Shown in pieces: positions 7,037-16,379 of a DNA stretch of 40,757 nt. The stretch is taken from NCBI GenBank assembly GCA_003696505.1, contig RFHC01000074.1, positions 1 to 40,757 on the forward strand. The letters are read 5' to 3'. Both the position numbers and the translations under genes were made by a program. Each line of letters begins with the position of its first letter. The first letter of the stretch is position 1. A model generated the notes under the pieces. That model was not told the origin of the DNA and did no database searches. It saw only the letters and a program-made list of their open reading frames with translations. The DNA comes from Deltaproteobacteria bacterium (GTDB lineage Bacteria; Desulfobacterota; Deferrimicrobia; J040).

Positions 7037-8446
7037 ATGAAAGCCGACCTCAGTCAGATAATCAATTATCTGGGCAAGGAAAAGGGAATCAAGCGGGAGG
7101 TCATCATCGATGCCATCAGAGAGGCCCTCATCCACGCTGCCAAGAAAAGGTACGGAGTTGACCACGAATTCGAGGTGGAGTTCGACGAGGAGACGTCGGA
7201 GTTTCAGGTCTTGAAGATGATAGAAGTGGTGGACGAAGTGAGGGACCCGGAGTTCGAAATGAGCATCGATGAGGCGAGGGAATATGACCCTGACGCGCAG
7301 GTGGGAGACCTCCTCGGCTTCCAGATTAAAACGGAGGAGCTCGGGAGGATAGCAGCCCAGACGGCGAAGCAGATCATATTTCAGAAGATAAGAGACGCCG
7401 AGCGGGAAGTTATCTACGAAGAGTTCAAGGACAAGAAGGGGGATATCGTCAACGGAATCGTCCAGCGAGTGGAAAGGGAATACATGATTATCGACCTCGG
7501 GCGAACAGAGGCCATCATGCCCTACAGGGAACAGGTGAAGAAGGAGAGGTATCGCCAGGGAGACAGGCTCCGGGCTTACGTGAAAGACGTCCAGCTCACC
7601 CAGAGAGGGCCGGAGATAATCCTCTCGCGGACGGACCCCCGTTTCGTCATGAAGCTCTTCGAAATGGAAGTTCCCGAAATTTACGAGGGAATCGTCTCCA
7701 TCGTTTCCATCGCCCGCGAACCGGGTTCCCGGACGAAAGTGGCGGTGAAATCCCGGGACAAGGACGTCGACCCTGTGGGTGCGTGCGTCGGCCTTCGGGG
7801 CACCCGCGTCCAGAAGGTGGTGGAAGAGCTGAAAGGGGAGAAAATCGACATCGTTCAGTGGGACGAAGACCCGGCGAAGTTCGCCTGCAACGCCCTCTCT
7901 CCGGCTGAAATCATCCGCGTTCTCGTGAACGAGTCGGAGAAGACGATGGAAGTTATCGTGCCGCCTGACCAGCTCCAGATAGCGATCGGGAGAAGGGGCC
8001 AGAACGTGAAGCTGGCGTCGAAATTGATCGGGTGGGAAATCAACGTGAGAGAAGAGGGCAGAGCGGAAGAAGCTCTGAAGATGGCAGAAGCCCTTTTCAG
8101 CGGGATAAAGAAGAGCAGCGACGCTCCAGATGAGGAGGCTCCGGCAGAGGAGAGCGAAGTTGCAGAGACTGAACCCTCCACTGAGGAGGCCTCTCAGGGA
8201 GAGGAGCACCTGAATACTCAGGATGAAACCGCTGAGGTGGAGGAAACCGGAGAGCCTTCTGAGACGCTCGAAGCGGAAGGAGAATCGCGGGAAGAGGCGC
8301 TGGCTTCTGCCGAAACTGAGGAAGTTCTCCAGCCCGAAGAGACCGAGGAAAGTTCGTCGGAGGGTGGAGAAGAGGGGGAAGGTGATGCTCCCGCAGAAAC
8401 TTCTCAGACAGAGGAAGGGGGAGAGACGGAGAAGGAGGAAGGGTGA
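7037..8446 (+). CDS. nusA: Transcription termination/antitermination factor NusA
   Basis: NusA binds RNA polymerase and nascent RNA and modulates pausing, termination and antitermination. The order is N-terminal polymerase-binding domain (1-125), S1 domain (about 135-200, GDIVNGIVQRVEREY), KH1 (about 205-275, with GACVGLRGTRVQ) and KH2 (about 281-345, with IAIGRRGQNVKLASKLIG). After residue 355 there are no AR or helix-hairpin-helix repeats. The last 110 residues are a Glu/Ser/Thr-rich, low-complexity, strongly acidic tail. The 469-residue length comes from that tail. The GTG of ylxR overlaps the stop. Confidence 0.97.
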   Translation: MKADLSQIINYLGKEKGIKREVIIDAIREALIHAAKKRYGVDHEFEVEFDEETSEFQVLKMIEVVDEVRDPEFEMSIDEAREYDPDAQVGDLLGFQIKTEELGRIAAQTAKQIIFQKIRDAEREVIYEEFKDKKGDIVNGIVQRVEREYMIIDLGRTEAIMPYREQVKKERYRQGDRLRAYVKDVQLTQRGPEIILSRTDPRFVMKLFEMEVPEIYEGIVSIVSIAREPGSRTKVAVKSRDKDVDPVGACVGLRGTRVQKVVEELKGEKIDIVQWDEDPAKFACNALSPAEIIRVLVNESEKTMEVIVPPDQLQIAIGRRGQNVKLASKLIGWEINVREEGRAEEALKMAEALFSGIKKSSDAPDEEAPAEESEVAETEPSTEEASQGEEHLNTQDETAEVEETGEPSETLEAEGESREEALASAETEEVLQPEETEESSSEGGEEGEGDAPAETSQTEEGGETEKEEG

Positions 8447-8763
8447 AGAAACGGCACGTGCCTGAAAGGTCCTGTGCCGGTTGTGGAGCGAAGAAAGAGA
8501 AGGGGAAGCTCCTTCGTTTCGCAATTAAAAGAAAGGAAGGGAGAATCCTCTTCGACGAGAGGCAGAAGATCGAGGGAAGGGGAATCTACTCTTGCCCCGA
8601 CCCGAAGTGCCTCGGAGACCTCGAAAAGAGGGCGAGGAAAAAAAAGGTGAAGCAGATAAGAGGCATCCCTCTGGATGCGGTCCTCGAAGCGCTGGCCGAT
8701 GCGAAGCGTCACGCTGGCGGAGAGGACGGGAAAAGACTTACAGAGAGAGAAGGGGGTTCCTGA
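8443..8763 (+). CDS. ylxR: YlxR family RNA-binding protein (DUF448)
   Basis: This 106-residue basic protein has the YlxR fold signatures: [22 protein letters not shown] at the N-terminus, [13 protein letters not shown] in the middle, and a Lys/Arg-rich stretch ([12 protein letters not shown]). The family sits between nusA and infB in a great many bacteria and is thought to bind RNA; reported roles include regulation of RNase P activity. Its start (GTG 8443) overlaps the nusA stop and its TGA overlaps the infB ATG, so it is translated as part of a coupled chain. The last 20 residues are polar and not conserved-looking. Confidence 0.9.
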   Translation: MKKRHVPERSCAGCGAKKEKGKLLRFAIKRKEGRILFDERQKIEGRGIYSCPDPKCLGDLEKRARKKKVKQIRGIPLDAVLEALADAKRHAGGEDGKRLTEREGGS

Positions 8764-11354
8764 TGGCGAAAATCAGGGTTCGAGACCTCGCGAAGGAACT
8801 GGATGTGAAAAATGCATATCTCATCCAGATTCTCGAGGAGAAGTTCGGACTGTACAACCTGAAGCCGGCGAGCGGGGTCGAAGAGGACATTGCCAATAAA
8901 TTGAGGGACCATGTCATCCGGGAGAAGGATAAGGGGTCTGAGGCGAAAGTCATAAAGAAGGAAGACGGCACCGTCATCAGGAAACACAAAACCTTCGTTC
9001 TGAAAAAGAGGAGACGGGTCCAGAAGGAGGAGGCTCCCGCTGGGGAGGGGGCAGCCGAGGAACCGGCAAAAGAGATTTCAGAGGAAGGTGTGGCCCGGGA
9101 AGAAAAGGTGGCGAAAGAGGAAACCGCCCCGCCTGCCGTTGAAGAGGCGGGAGGTAAGGAGGAGGCACCGGCAGTTGAGAAGAAGAAGGCTAAGAAGGCC
9201 ATCTCCGTGAAGAAACCTGCCCTTTCCCCTGAAGAAGAGGAAGTTGCAAAGGTACAGATCACGAAGGAAACACTCACAGGCGCCTCGGTGAAGGAGGAAG
9301 CGGAAAAGGAGGAACCCGCCGTTTCTCAGCCGGTGGCCACAGCAAAGGTTGTCGACATAGAAGAGAGAAAGAAGGCGAAGAAAAAGCCGAAGCCGGAGAA
9401 GAAAGCCCACAAGGGCGTGCTGAAGAAGAAGGCCCTGGAAGAACTCATCGAAGAAGAGGAGATAAAGGAAGAGGCGGAAAAGCCAGAGGAAGAAAAGAAG
9501 GGCGAAGTGGTGGAGAGGGTCTTCGAGCCCGGTCGGTACCCCCGCAGGCGGAAAGTGGTGGAAAGGGAGAAAAAGGGGCCGGCCACTCTTCCGCCAAAGG
9601 AAAGGAAGAAGGTCATAAAGGTGGAAGAGAAAATCTCCGTCATGGAACTTTCGAGGACGATGGGTGTTAAGGTCGTGGAGTTGATGAAGAAATTCCGCGA
9701 CCTGGGAGTCCAGGTGGAGGCAACCGACCCGGTCGATGCCGAAACGGCAGCTCTCGTTGCGGAGGATTTCGGATACAGGGTGGAAAACGTGGCGCCCGAA
9801 TATGAGAAGCTCTTCGAGGAAACAGAAGACCGGGAAGAGGACCTCGTCCCTCGTCCGCCCATCGTGACGGTTATGGGGCACGTCGACCACGGCAAGACGA
9901 CGCTCCTCGACGCAATCAGGAAGACAAACGTGGCGGAAGGAGAAGCCGGGGGAATTACTCAGTCGGTGGGCGCCTCTGAGGTCGAGGTCAACGGGAAGAA
10001 AATCACCTTCATCGACACGCCGGGGCACGAGGCATTCACGCAGATGCGGGCCCGGGGCGGGAAAGCGGCGGACATCGTCATTCTCGTGGTCGCGGCAGAC
10101 GACGGAGTTATGCCTCAGACAATCGAGGCAATCGACCACGCCAGGGCCGCAAACATCCCCATCGTCGTTGCAATTAACAAAATAGACAAGCCAAACGCCA
10201 ATCCCGACCGTGTGAAGAACGAACTGGCGGAACACGGGCTCATCCCTGAAGAGTGGGGAGGTGACGTCCTCTACGCTCACATATCGGCTCTGAAGAAGGA
10301 AGGTCTGGATGAACTCCTGGAGATGGTTCTCCTCCAGGCGGAGATTCTCGACCTGAAGGCAAACCCGAAGAAAAAGGCGAGGGGCGTCATAATCGAAACG
10401 GGCACGGAAAAAGGGAAGGGAAACGCCGCCACTGCGGTCATCAAGGAGGGGACCCTCCGGGTAGGAGACGCAGTCATTGCGGGCACGAGTTTCGGCAGGG
10501 TGAGAGCCCTCATCGACCACAAGGGGAAGAGAATAAAAGAAGCAGGTCCTTCGAAGCCTGTTGAGATACTCGGATTTAACACGGTTCCCACTCCGGGAGA
10601 GATTCTCATTGCCCTCGACGACGAAAAAGTCGCCCGCGAGGTCGCCCTGAAGAGGCTGGAAAAGGAAAAGGAGAAGGAGACCGCAAAGGCACCGAAGATT
10701 TCCCTCGAAGACCTCTACGCGAAAATACAGGAAGGTGAGCTGAAGGAGTTGAACGTGATTGTCAAAGCTGACGTCCAGGGAAGCGTAGACGCGGTGAAGG
10801 GCGTTCTCGAGAAGGTGGGCACGGAGCAGGTGAAAGTAAATGTCATTCACGCTGCCGTGGGAGGGATAACAGAGAGCGACGTCAACCTGGCTTCGGCATC
10901 GGAGGCAATTGTCCTCGGGTTCAGAGTGAGGCCGGACGGGAAGGCGAAGAAAGCGGCAGAGCGGGAGAAGGTAGAGGTGAAAACCTATGACGTCATCTAC
11001 GACCTGATAGACGACGTGAAAAAGGCGATGGTCGGTCTCCTCGAGCCGGAGTACAGGGAAGTTGTTCAGGGAACAGCAGAAGTGAGGGAGACCTTCAACA
11101 TCCCGAAGGTGGGGACAGTTGCGGGCTGTTACGTGACGGAGGGGAAGATTCTCCGAAATGCGAAGGCCCGTGTCCTCAGGGACAGCGTCGTCATTTTCAC
11201 GGGGAACATCGCTTCGCTGAAAAGGTTTAAGGACGACGTCCGGGAAGTCCAGCAGGGTTATGAGTGCGGAATCGGCCTGGAGAACTTCAACGACGTCAAG
11301 CCGGGAGATATCATCGAATGCTTCATTCTCGAAGAAGTGGCTCCTGAACTCTGA
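8763..11354 (+). CDS. infB: Translation initiation factor IF-2
   Basis: This 863-residue GTPase recruits fMet-tRNA to the 30S subunit. [15 protein letters not shown] opens the first IF2_N domain. A second IF2_N-like domain is seen at [20 protein letters not shown], separated from the first by about 200 residues of Lys/Glu/Ala-rich linker. GTPase motifs are G1 GHVDHGKT (372-379), G3 DTPGHEAF and G4 NKID, followed by the IF2-specific beta-barrels and the C-terminal fMet-tRNA-binding region. The frame is open upstream to 8592, but ATG 8763, overlapping the ylxR stop with AGAAGGGG upstream, is the homologous start. Confidence 0.97.
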   Translation: MAKIRVRDLAKELDVKNAYLIQILEEKFGLYNLKPASGVEEDIANKLRDHVIREKDKGSEAKVIKKEDGTVIRKHKTFVLKKRRRVQKEEAPAGEGAAEEPAKEISEEGVAREEKVAKEETAPPAVEEAGGKEEAPAVEKKKAKKAISVKKPALSPEEEEVAKVQITKETLTGASVKEEAEKEEPAVSQPVATAKVVDIEERKKAKKKPKPEKKAHKGVLKKKALEELIEEEEIKEEAEKPEEEKKGEVVERVFEPGRYPRRRKVVEREKKGPATLPPKERKKVIKVEEKISVMELSRTMGVKVVELMKKFRDLGVQVEATDPVDAETAALVAEDFGYRVENVAPEYEKLFEETEDREEDLVPRPPIVTVMGHVDHGKTTLLDAIRKTNVAEGEAGGITQSVGASEVEVNGKKITFIDTPGHEAFTQMRARGGKAADIVILVVAADDGVMPQTIEAIDHARAANIPIVVAINKIDKPNANPDRVKNELAEHGLIPEEWGGDVLYAHISALKKEGLDELLEMVLLQAEILDLKANPKKKARGVIIETGTEKGKGNAATAVIKEGTLRVGDAVIAGTSFGRVRALIDHKGKRIKEAGPSKPVEILGFNTVPTPGEILIALDDEKVAREVALKRLEKEKEKETAKAPKISLEDLYAKIQEGELKELNVIVKADVQGSVDAVKGVLEKVGTEQVKVNVIHAAVGGITESDVNLASASEAIVLGFRVRPDGKAKKAAEREKVEVKTYDVIYDLIDDVKKAMVGLLEPEYREVVQGTAEVRETFNIPKVGTVAGCYVTEGKILRNAKARVLRDSVVIFTGNIASLKRFKDDVREVQQGYECGIGLENFNDVKPGDIIECFILEEVAPEL

Positions 11355-11356
11355 TA

Positions 11357-11644
11357 ATGGTCGTCGGCATCGTCAGTTACGATATTGTCCTCCAGGGGAC
11401 GTCGAATCTGAAGGAGAAGAGGAGCGCTGTGAGAAAGCTGGTGGAACGCATTCGCAACAGGTTCCCCGTTTCCGTGGCTGAGGTGGGTTGCCAGGACCTC
11501 TGGCAGAGGACGGTGATCGGGGTCGCCGTCGTCGGGAACGACCCCGTGGTGATACAGGGAGTTATCGACAGGATTTCTGATTTCATCGATTCGGGGGGAG
11601 AGTACGAGGTCCTCGACAGGGTGGTGGACCTGGTGAGGTACTGA
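11357..11644 (+). CDS. ylxP: DUF503 family protein (YlxP-like)
   Basis: A 95-residue protein with the DUF503 pattern: a short beta strand, SLKEKRS-type segment (here SNLKEKRSAVRKLVERIRNRF), then SVAEVGCQDLWQRTVIGVAVV. The family typically sits between infB and rbfA, as here, 2 bases after infB and 1 base before rbfA. It is small and ferredoxin-like in predicted fold. Position suggests a role linked to translation or ribosome assembly; its biochemical role is poorly defined. The gene symbol is by homology and position. Confidence 0.88.
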   Translation: MVVGIVSYDIVLQGTSNLKEKRSAVRKLVERIRNRFPVSVAEVGCQDLWQRTVIGVAVVGNDPVVIQGVIDRISDFIDSGGEYEVLDRVVDLVRY

Positions 11645-11645
11645 T

Positions 11646-12008
11646 ATGGTGCACAAGTTCGACAGGCACGTGAGGGTCGCTAACCTCATCAGGGAGGAAA
11701 TCGCCCTTCTCCTCTCGCGGGAGGTGAAGGACCCGAAACTCCAGACTGTGACCATTACGCACGTGAAGGTGAGCAGGGACCTGAGGAGGGCTCAGGTCTT
11801 CTTCTCATTGATGGGAACTCTCAAAGAGAGAGAGGAGGCGGCGTCGTCGCTCAAACGAGCGGAAGGGTTTATCAGGAGGGAACTGGGGAGGTCACTCCAC
11901 CTGAAGAGGATTCCGGCTCTCACGTTTGAATACGACGATTCATACGAAAAGGGGATGAAGATAGACGCGCTGTTGAAGAAGTTGAAAGAGGGCGGCGAAG
12001 ATGAGTGA
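11646..12008 (+). CDS. rbfA: Ribosome-binding factor A
   Basis: RbfA is a 30S maturation factor important for 16S rRNA 5'-end processing and cold growth. The 120-residue product has HKFDRHVRVANLIREEIALLL, DPKLQTVTITHVKVSRDLRRAQVFFS, the Ala-kink-type region RAEGFIRRELGRSLHLKRIPALTFEYDDSYEKG and a short acidic tail. This is the KH-like type II RbfA layout at the usual length. It starts one base after the DUF503 stop, and its last 8 bases overlap the phosphoesterase gene that follows. Confidence 0.95.
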   Translation: MVHKFDRHVRVANLIREEIALLLSREVKDPKLQTVTITHVKVSRDLRRAQVFFSLMGTLKEREEAASSLKRAEGFIRRELGRSLHLKRIPALTFEYDDSYEKGMKIDALLKKLKEGGEDE

Positions 12009-12963
12009 GATGACGGAAAAACTCCTTTCTGTGATAAGGGAAGGGACATCTTTTCTCGTTTCAACCCACGTAAACCCTGAGGGAGACGCGATTGGCTCGG
12101 AAATCGCCTTTGCCCTGGGTTTGAGGAAAATGGGGAAGATGGTGTACGTGTACAATCAGGACCCTGTCCCGTACTATCTCAGATTCCTCGAAGGAGCCGA
12201 CCTCATTCACACGGAACCACCCGACACGGATTTCGAGGTGGGGGTCCTGCTCGACTGCGCGTCACCGGAGAGGACGGGGACCGCAGGGGAGGCCGTGGAT
12301 TCCTGCGAAACCCTCATTTGCATTGACCATCACATCACGAACGGGGGGTATGGAGACGCCTACCTGATTGACCCGGCTGCGTCTTCGACGGGGGAACTCG
12401 TTTTTACGGTCCTCGAGAGGCTTGGAGTGGAGATAGACCTCCCCATCGGGAACGCTCTCTGGGTTTCCATTGCGACGGATACGGGGTGGTTTCGCTATTC
12501 CAACACGACGGAAAAAAGCCTCGAGATTGCCCGCACCTTGCTCTCGCTCGGCGTGAAACCGTGGGTCCTCTCGGAGGAGTTGTACGGTTGCGACCCCCCC
12601 GAGAGGTACTACCTCCTCTCCCGCCTTCTCCACAGGATGGAGGTGGACGACGGTGTCGCATCCATGACGGTTTTCAAGAGGGACATGGAGGACTTCGGCG
12701 CCACGAAGGACTTCCTCGAGGGTTTTATAAATTATCCGCGCTCCCTGAAAGGAGTAAAGGTTGCGGTCCTTTACAGGGAAGAGGACGGTAAAGTGAAGGT
12801 TTCCCTCAGGGCGCGGGGTGACGTGAACGTGGACGGGTTCGCCCGCTCCTTCGGAGGAGGAGGGCACGAAAAAGCCGCGGGTTTTACCCTCACCGGGTCG
12901 GTGGAGGAAGTGAAAAGCTTGGTACACGGAAAACTGAAGGAGTTCCTCAAGGAATATGCGTAA
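12001..12963 (+). CDS. nrnA: DHH/DHHA1 phosphoesterase, NrnA-like (oligoribonuclease / pAp phosphatase)
   Basis: The 320-residue protein has the DHH catalytic motifs in order: His23 and Asp29 in STHVNPEGDAIGSE, Asp85 in LLDCASPER, and Asp109-His110-His111 in CIDHHIT. The DHHA1 substrate-binding motif RSFGGGGHEKAAGFT is near the C-terminus. NrnA-type enzymes degrade short oligoribonucleotides and 3'-phosphoadenosine 5'-phosphate with Mn. A gene of this type between rbfA and truB is common outside gamma-proteobacteria. It overlaps both neighbours by 8 bases. pGpG or c-di-AMP-derived dinucleotides are other possible substrates. Confidence 0.9.
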   Translation: MSEMTEKLLSVIREGTSFLVSTHVNPEGDAIGSEIAFALGLRKMGKMVYVYNQDPVPYYLRFLEGADLIHTEPPDTDFEVGVLLDCASPERTGTAGEAVDSCETLICIDHHITNGGYGDAYLIDPAASSTGELVFTVLERLGVEIDLPIGNALWVSIATDTGWFRYSNTTEKSLEIARTLLSLGVKPWVLSEELYGCDPPERYYLLSRLLHRMEVDDGVASMTVFKRDMEDFGATKDFLEGFINYPRSLKGVKVAVLYREEDGKVKVSLRARGDVNVDGFARSFGGGGHEKAAGFTLTGSVEEVKSLVHGKLKEFLKEYA

Positions 12964-13855
12964 TCAGATAAGCGGAGTCGTCAACCTGTACAAGGAGAAA
13001 GGATACACCTCCTTTGCTGCGACGGAAAAGGTGAAGAGGCTTTTCCGGGCGAGAAAGGCAGGTCACGGAGGGACCCTCGACCCGGAGGCGGAGGGCGTCC
13101 TCCCCATCCTCCTGGGAAAGGCGACGAAGATATCCACCCTCTTTCTCAACGCGGACAAGAGTTACCGGATGAAAATTCTCTTCGGAGTGGAGACGGATAC
13201 CCACGACCTGACCGGTCAGGTCCTGAGGAGGGTCGAGGATTTTCACCTCGACGAGGAAAGGGTGAGGGAGGCGCTCGAGAAATTCGTCGGGACTTACGAG
13301 CAGGTACCGCCGAGGTTTTCCGCCGTCAAGGTGGATGGGAAGAGGGCTTACGACCTCGCCCGGAAAGGAATTGACTTCGACCTTCCCGCGAAGGTCGTCA
13401 CCTGTCACGAAGCGACGCTCGTTTCGTTCGATGGGAAGGAGGCCGAGGTATTCGTCCGTTGTAAGGCAGGTTTCTACCTCAGGGCGATGGTGAGAGACCT
13501 GGGCGAAGCCGTAGGTGTCCCCGCCGTGGCGTCTCACATCCGAAGGGAAGAGGCGGGTTTCATGACGGTGGATACGTCCCTGAAGATATCCGAACTCTCG
13601 GAGATGAAGAGGGAGGGCAGGCTTGAGGAAGCCGTCAGGTCGATAGACGAAGCCCTCTCTCACTATCCCTCCATCAGGGTCCCCGATTTCGTGAAAAAGA
13701 GGGTTCTCGTCGGATGTCCCCCGGAAGAATACATGCCCCTTTCGCCTCCAGAGGGAATTTACAAAATCAAGGACGAGGAAGAGAACGTCATCGCCCTCGT
13801 GAAAAGGACGGGGGAGGGGAGGTTCGAATACGTGTGCGTCCTCGGAGAGTCGTGA
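12956..13855 (+). CDS. truB: tRNA pseudouridine-55 synthase
   Basis: TruB makes pseudouridine 55 in the T-loop of tRNAs. The catalytic aspartate is Asp42 in GHGGTLDPEAEGVLP. The other family motifs follow: SYRMKILFGVETDTHDLTG, YEQVPPRFSAVKVDGKRAYDLAR and CKAGFYLRAMVRDLG. A PUA-like C-terminal part ends near EGRFEYVCVL. The 299-residue length is normal. It starts inside the end of the phosphoesterase gene. Unlike many bacteria there is no ribF between truB and rpsO here. Confidence 0.95.
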   Translation: MRNQISGVVNLYKEKGYTSFAATEKVKRLFRARKAGHGGTLDPEAEGVLPILLGKATKISTLFLNADKSYRMKILFGVETDTHDLTGQVLRRVEDFHLDEERVREALEKFVGTYEQVPPRFSAVKVDGKRAYDLARKGIDFDLPAKVVTCHEATLVSFDGKEAEVFVRCKAGFYLRAMVRDLGEAVGVPAVASHIRREEAGFMTVDTSLKISELSEMKREGRLEEAVRSIDEALSHYPSIRVPDFVKKRVLVGCPPEEYMPLSPPEGIYKIKDEEENVIALVKRTGEGRFEYVCVLGES

Positions 13856-13861
13856 AACAGG

Positions 13862-13890
13862 TTTAAGAAAAAAGAGATTTGATATAGAAT
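13862..13890 (+). promoter_or_regulatory. Weak candidate promoter before rpsO
   Basis: TTTAAG (13862-13867), a 17-base gap and TAGAAT (13885-13890) lie in the 67-base truB-rpsO gap, which is locally AT-rich. The -35 match is poor. A separate rpsO promoter within this operon is known in other bacteria, which makes the site plausible but not shown. Confidence 0.3.
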
Positions 13891-13922
13891 AAACCGTTCC
13901 ACTCAGAAAGGGAGGTTAGAAC

Positions 13923-14192
13923 ATGGCACTGACACCTGAGAAGAAGAGGGAGATCATCGAAAAGTTCAAAACCCATGAAGGCGACACCGGATCTCCCGAA
14001 GTGCAAATTGCTCTCCTCACAGCACGGATCAACGAAATAACGGAGCATCTGAAGGTCCACAAGAAGGATTTCAGTTCGAGGCGGGGACTTCTCAAGCTCG
14101 TCAGCCAGAGGAGGAGGCTCCTCGATTACCTCAAGGACAGGGACAGCGAAAGATACCGCCGGATCATCGAGGCCCTCGGACTGAGGAAGTAA
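13923..14192 (+). CDS. rpsO: 30S ribosomal protein S15 (uS15)
   Basis: The 89-residue product is S15, which binds the central domain of 16S rRNA and helps form bridge B4. Typical segments are [54 protein letters not shown] and the end [18 protein letters not shown] at 13910-13915 is a strong ribosome-binding site 7 bases before the ATG. No terminator separates it from pnp, so the two are probably co-transcribed, the usual arrangement. Confidence 0.97.
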   Translation: MALTPEKKREIIEKFKTHEGDTGSPEVQIALLTARINEITEHLKVHKKDFSSRRGLLKLVSQRRRLLDYLKDRDSERYRRIIEALGLRK

Positions 14193-14219
14193 CGAAACTA
14201 CAGCAGTTCAGGAGAAGAA

Positions 14220-16373
14220 ATGGAAAAGAGATACGTCGTCCCTGTTGACGGGAAAGAAATCATCATCGAGACCGGCCGTCTGGCGAAGCAGGCGGGCGGG
14301 AGCGTCGTGGTGAGGATGGGAGATTCGGTCGTCCTCGTCACGGCCTGCGTCTCTGAAAAACCGAGGGAGGGGGTCGACTTTCTCCCCCTCGTCGTTGATT
14401 ACCAGGAAAAGACCTTTGCGGCCGGGAGGATTCCCGGCGGGTTTTTCAAGAGGGAGGGGAGGCCCTCTGAACACGAGATTCTCGTCTCGCGGCTCATCGA
14501 CAGGCCGATAAGGCCCCTCTTCCCCGATAACTTCTTCTACGATACCCAGATAATCGCGACGGTCCTCTCCATGGATTACGACAACCCCCCCGAAGCGCTC
14601 GCAATCGTGGGAGCTTCCTGCGCTCTCACGCTCTCGGAAGCCCCCTTCCAGGGGCCCATAGCGGCAGTCCGCGTGTCGAGGAAGGACGGGAAGTTTGTGG
14701 TGAATCCTCCCATCTCGGTCATTGAGGAGTCGGACCTGGACATCATCGTTGCCGGGAGTCGTGGTGGCGTAACCATGGTCGAAGGAGAGGCAGCTGAGGT
14801 CCCGGAGGAAGAAGTCCTCGATGCCATACTCTACGGGTGGGAGGCCCTTCAACCCCTCATCGACGTCCAGGAGCAGATGCTCCATGAAATCGGAAAGAAA
14901 ACCGTGGACTTCGACATTCCCACTCTCGACGACGAAACGAGAGAAAAAATAGATTCCATGGCTCGCGCAAAACTGGAAGAAGCGTTTCTCATTCCCGACA
15001 AGCTGGCCAGGCGGGAGAGGGTTGCCGAAATTTGGGAGGAAGTTAGGGATTCCTTCAGCGAAGAAGAGATTCTCGAAAAGGGTGTCGTCATCGCCTCAGC
15101 CTTCAAAGAGTTGGAAAAAGAGGTGGTCAGAAAGAGGATTCTCGAACAGGGTCTTCGAATTGACGGGAGAAGACCCGAGGATATCAGGCCGATATGGTGC
15201 GAGGCCGGAGTCCTCCCCCGCACTCACGGGTCTGCCATCTTCACCCGGGGAGAGACTCAGGTCCTCGTTACGACGACTCTCGGCACAGCGGAGGATGAAC
15301 AGATAATTGACGACTTCTCCGGGGAGACGTCGAAGAGATTCATGCTCCACTACAACTTCCCCCCGTACTCCGTCGGGGAGGTGAGGATGCTCCGCGCGCC
15401 GGCGCGGCGGGAAATCGGGCACGGAGCGCTTGCCGAGAGGGCAGTGGAGAGACTCCTCCCTCCTGAGGAGGAGTTTCCCTACACGATACGCGTCGTCTCA
15501 GAGGTCCTGGAGTCGAACGGTTCTTCGTCGATGGCAACCGTCTGCGGTGCATCCCTTTCACTCATGGACGCGGGAGTCCCCCTGAAGGCCGCTGTAGGCG
15601 GAATTGCCATGGGGCTCATCATCGAAGGGGACAGGGCGGTAATTCTCTCCGACATACTTGGCGACGAAGACCACCTGGGGGACATGGATTTCAAGGTGGC
15701 GGGGACGAGGAAGGGTGTTACCGCCATCCAGATGGACATCAAGGTAGAACGGGTCCAGCGCGAAGTTCTCCAGAGAGCCCTCGTTCAGGCGAGAGAGGGG
15801 AGATTACACATCCTCGATAAGATGGACGAGGTCCTGGACAAACCGAGGCCTGAGCTTTCTCCCTACGCGCCCCGCTTCGAAGTGGTGGAGGTGAAACCGG
15901 AGAAGATTAGAGACATTATCGGGCCCGGTGGAAAGACGATTCGGGGAATCATCGAGAAGACGGGTGTGAAGATAGATATAGAAGAGAACGGAATCGTTCG
16001 CATATACTCTCCCGATAAAAACGCCGTCGAGGAGGCGGTGAAAATCGTCAAGGAACTGACGAGGGAAGCGGAGCTCGGCCGCTCATACGTGGGGAAGGTG
16101 AAGAGGATAACCGACTTCGGGGCTTTCGTCGAGATATTCCCCGGGACGGAGGGGCTCCTCCACATTTCCCAGATTTCGCACCAGCGGATTCGGTCCGTTT
16201 CCGACATCCTCAAAGAGGGAGACGAGGTCCTCGTCAAAGTCATAGAGATAGACAGCGACGGGAAGATAAGGCTCAGCAGGAAAGAACTGATCAAGGACGA
16301 CAGACCTCCGGAGAGGCCGAGGCACCACTCCAGGAGACCGGCGCCGAGAGGAAAGCCCACCCCGAGGAAATAG
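14220..16373 (+). CDS. pnp: Polyribonucleotide nucleotidyltransferase (PNPase)
   Basis: PNPase degrades RNA 3' to 5' by phosphorolysis and is the core of the degradosome. The 717-residue product has two RNase PH domains (first near residues 10-140, FFKREGRPSEHEILVSRLID; second near 310-540, with GHGALAERAVERLLP), an alpha-helical domain between them, a KH domain (VKPEKIRDIIGPGGKTIRG) and an S1 domain (GKVKRITDFGAFVEIFPG). The short tail is Arg/Pro-rich. The gene follows rpsO by 27 bases. Confidence 0.97.
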   Translation: MEKRYVVPVDGKEIIIETGRLAKQAGGSVVVRMGDSVVLVTACVSEKPREGVDFLPLVVDYQEKTFAAGRIPGGFFKREGRPSEHEILVSRLIDRPIRPLFPDNFFYDTQIIATVLSMDYDNPPEALAIVGASCALTLSEAPFQGPIAAVRVSRKDGKFVVNPPISVIEESDLDIIVAGSRGGVTMVEGEAAEVPEEEVLDAILYGWEALQPLIDVQEQMLHEIGKKTVDFDIPTLDDETREKIDSMARAKLEEAFLIPDKLARRERVAEIWEEVRDSFSEEEILEKGVVIASAFKELEKEVVRKRILEQGLRIDGRRPEDIRPIWCEAGVLPRTHGSAIFTRGETQVLVTTTLGTAEDEQIIDDFSGETSKRFMLHYNFPPYSVGEVRMLRAPARREIGHGALAERAVERLLPPEEEFPYTIRVVSEVLESNGSSSMATVCGASLSLMDAGVPLKAAVGGIAMGLIIEGDRAVILSDILGDEDHLGDMDFKVAGTRKGVTAIQMDIKVERVQREVLQRALVQAREGRLHILDKMDEVLDKPRPELSPYAPRFEVVEVKPEKIRDIIGPGGKTIRGIIEKTGVKIDIEENGIVRIYSPDKNAVEEAVKIVKELTREAELGRSYVGKVKRITDFGAFVEIFPGTEGLLHISQISHQRIRSVSDILKEGDEVLVKVIEIDSDGKIRLSRKELIKDDRPPERPRHHSRRPAPRGKPTPRK

Positions 16374-16379
16374 CGCTGA

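Noticed and set aside
7031-8524. Long minus-strand open frame opposite nusA
   Set aside because: It mirrors the nusA codons, is rich in Leu/Phe/Arg as expected from the reverse of Glu/Lys-rich sequence, and has no family resemblance. Similar long shadows opposite infB, purF, recJ and the glt cassette were also dropped.
9078-10850. 590-codon minus-strand open frame opposite infB
   Set aside because: It overlaps the certain IF-2 GTPase domain throughout, and its composition is that of a reverse-complement shadow.
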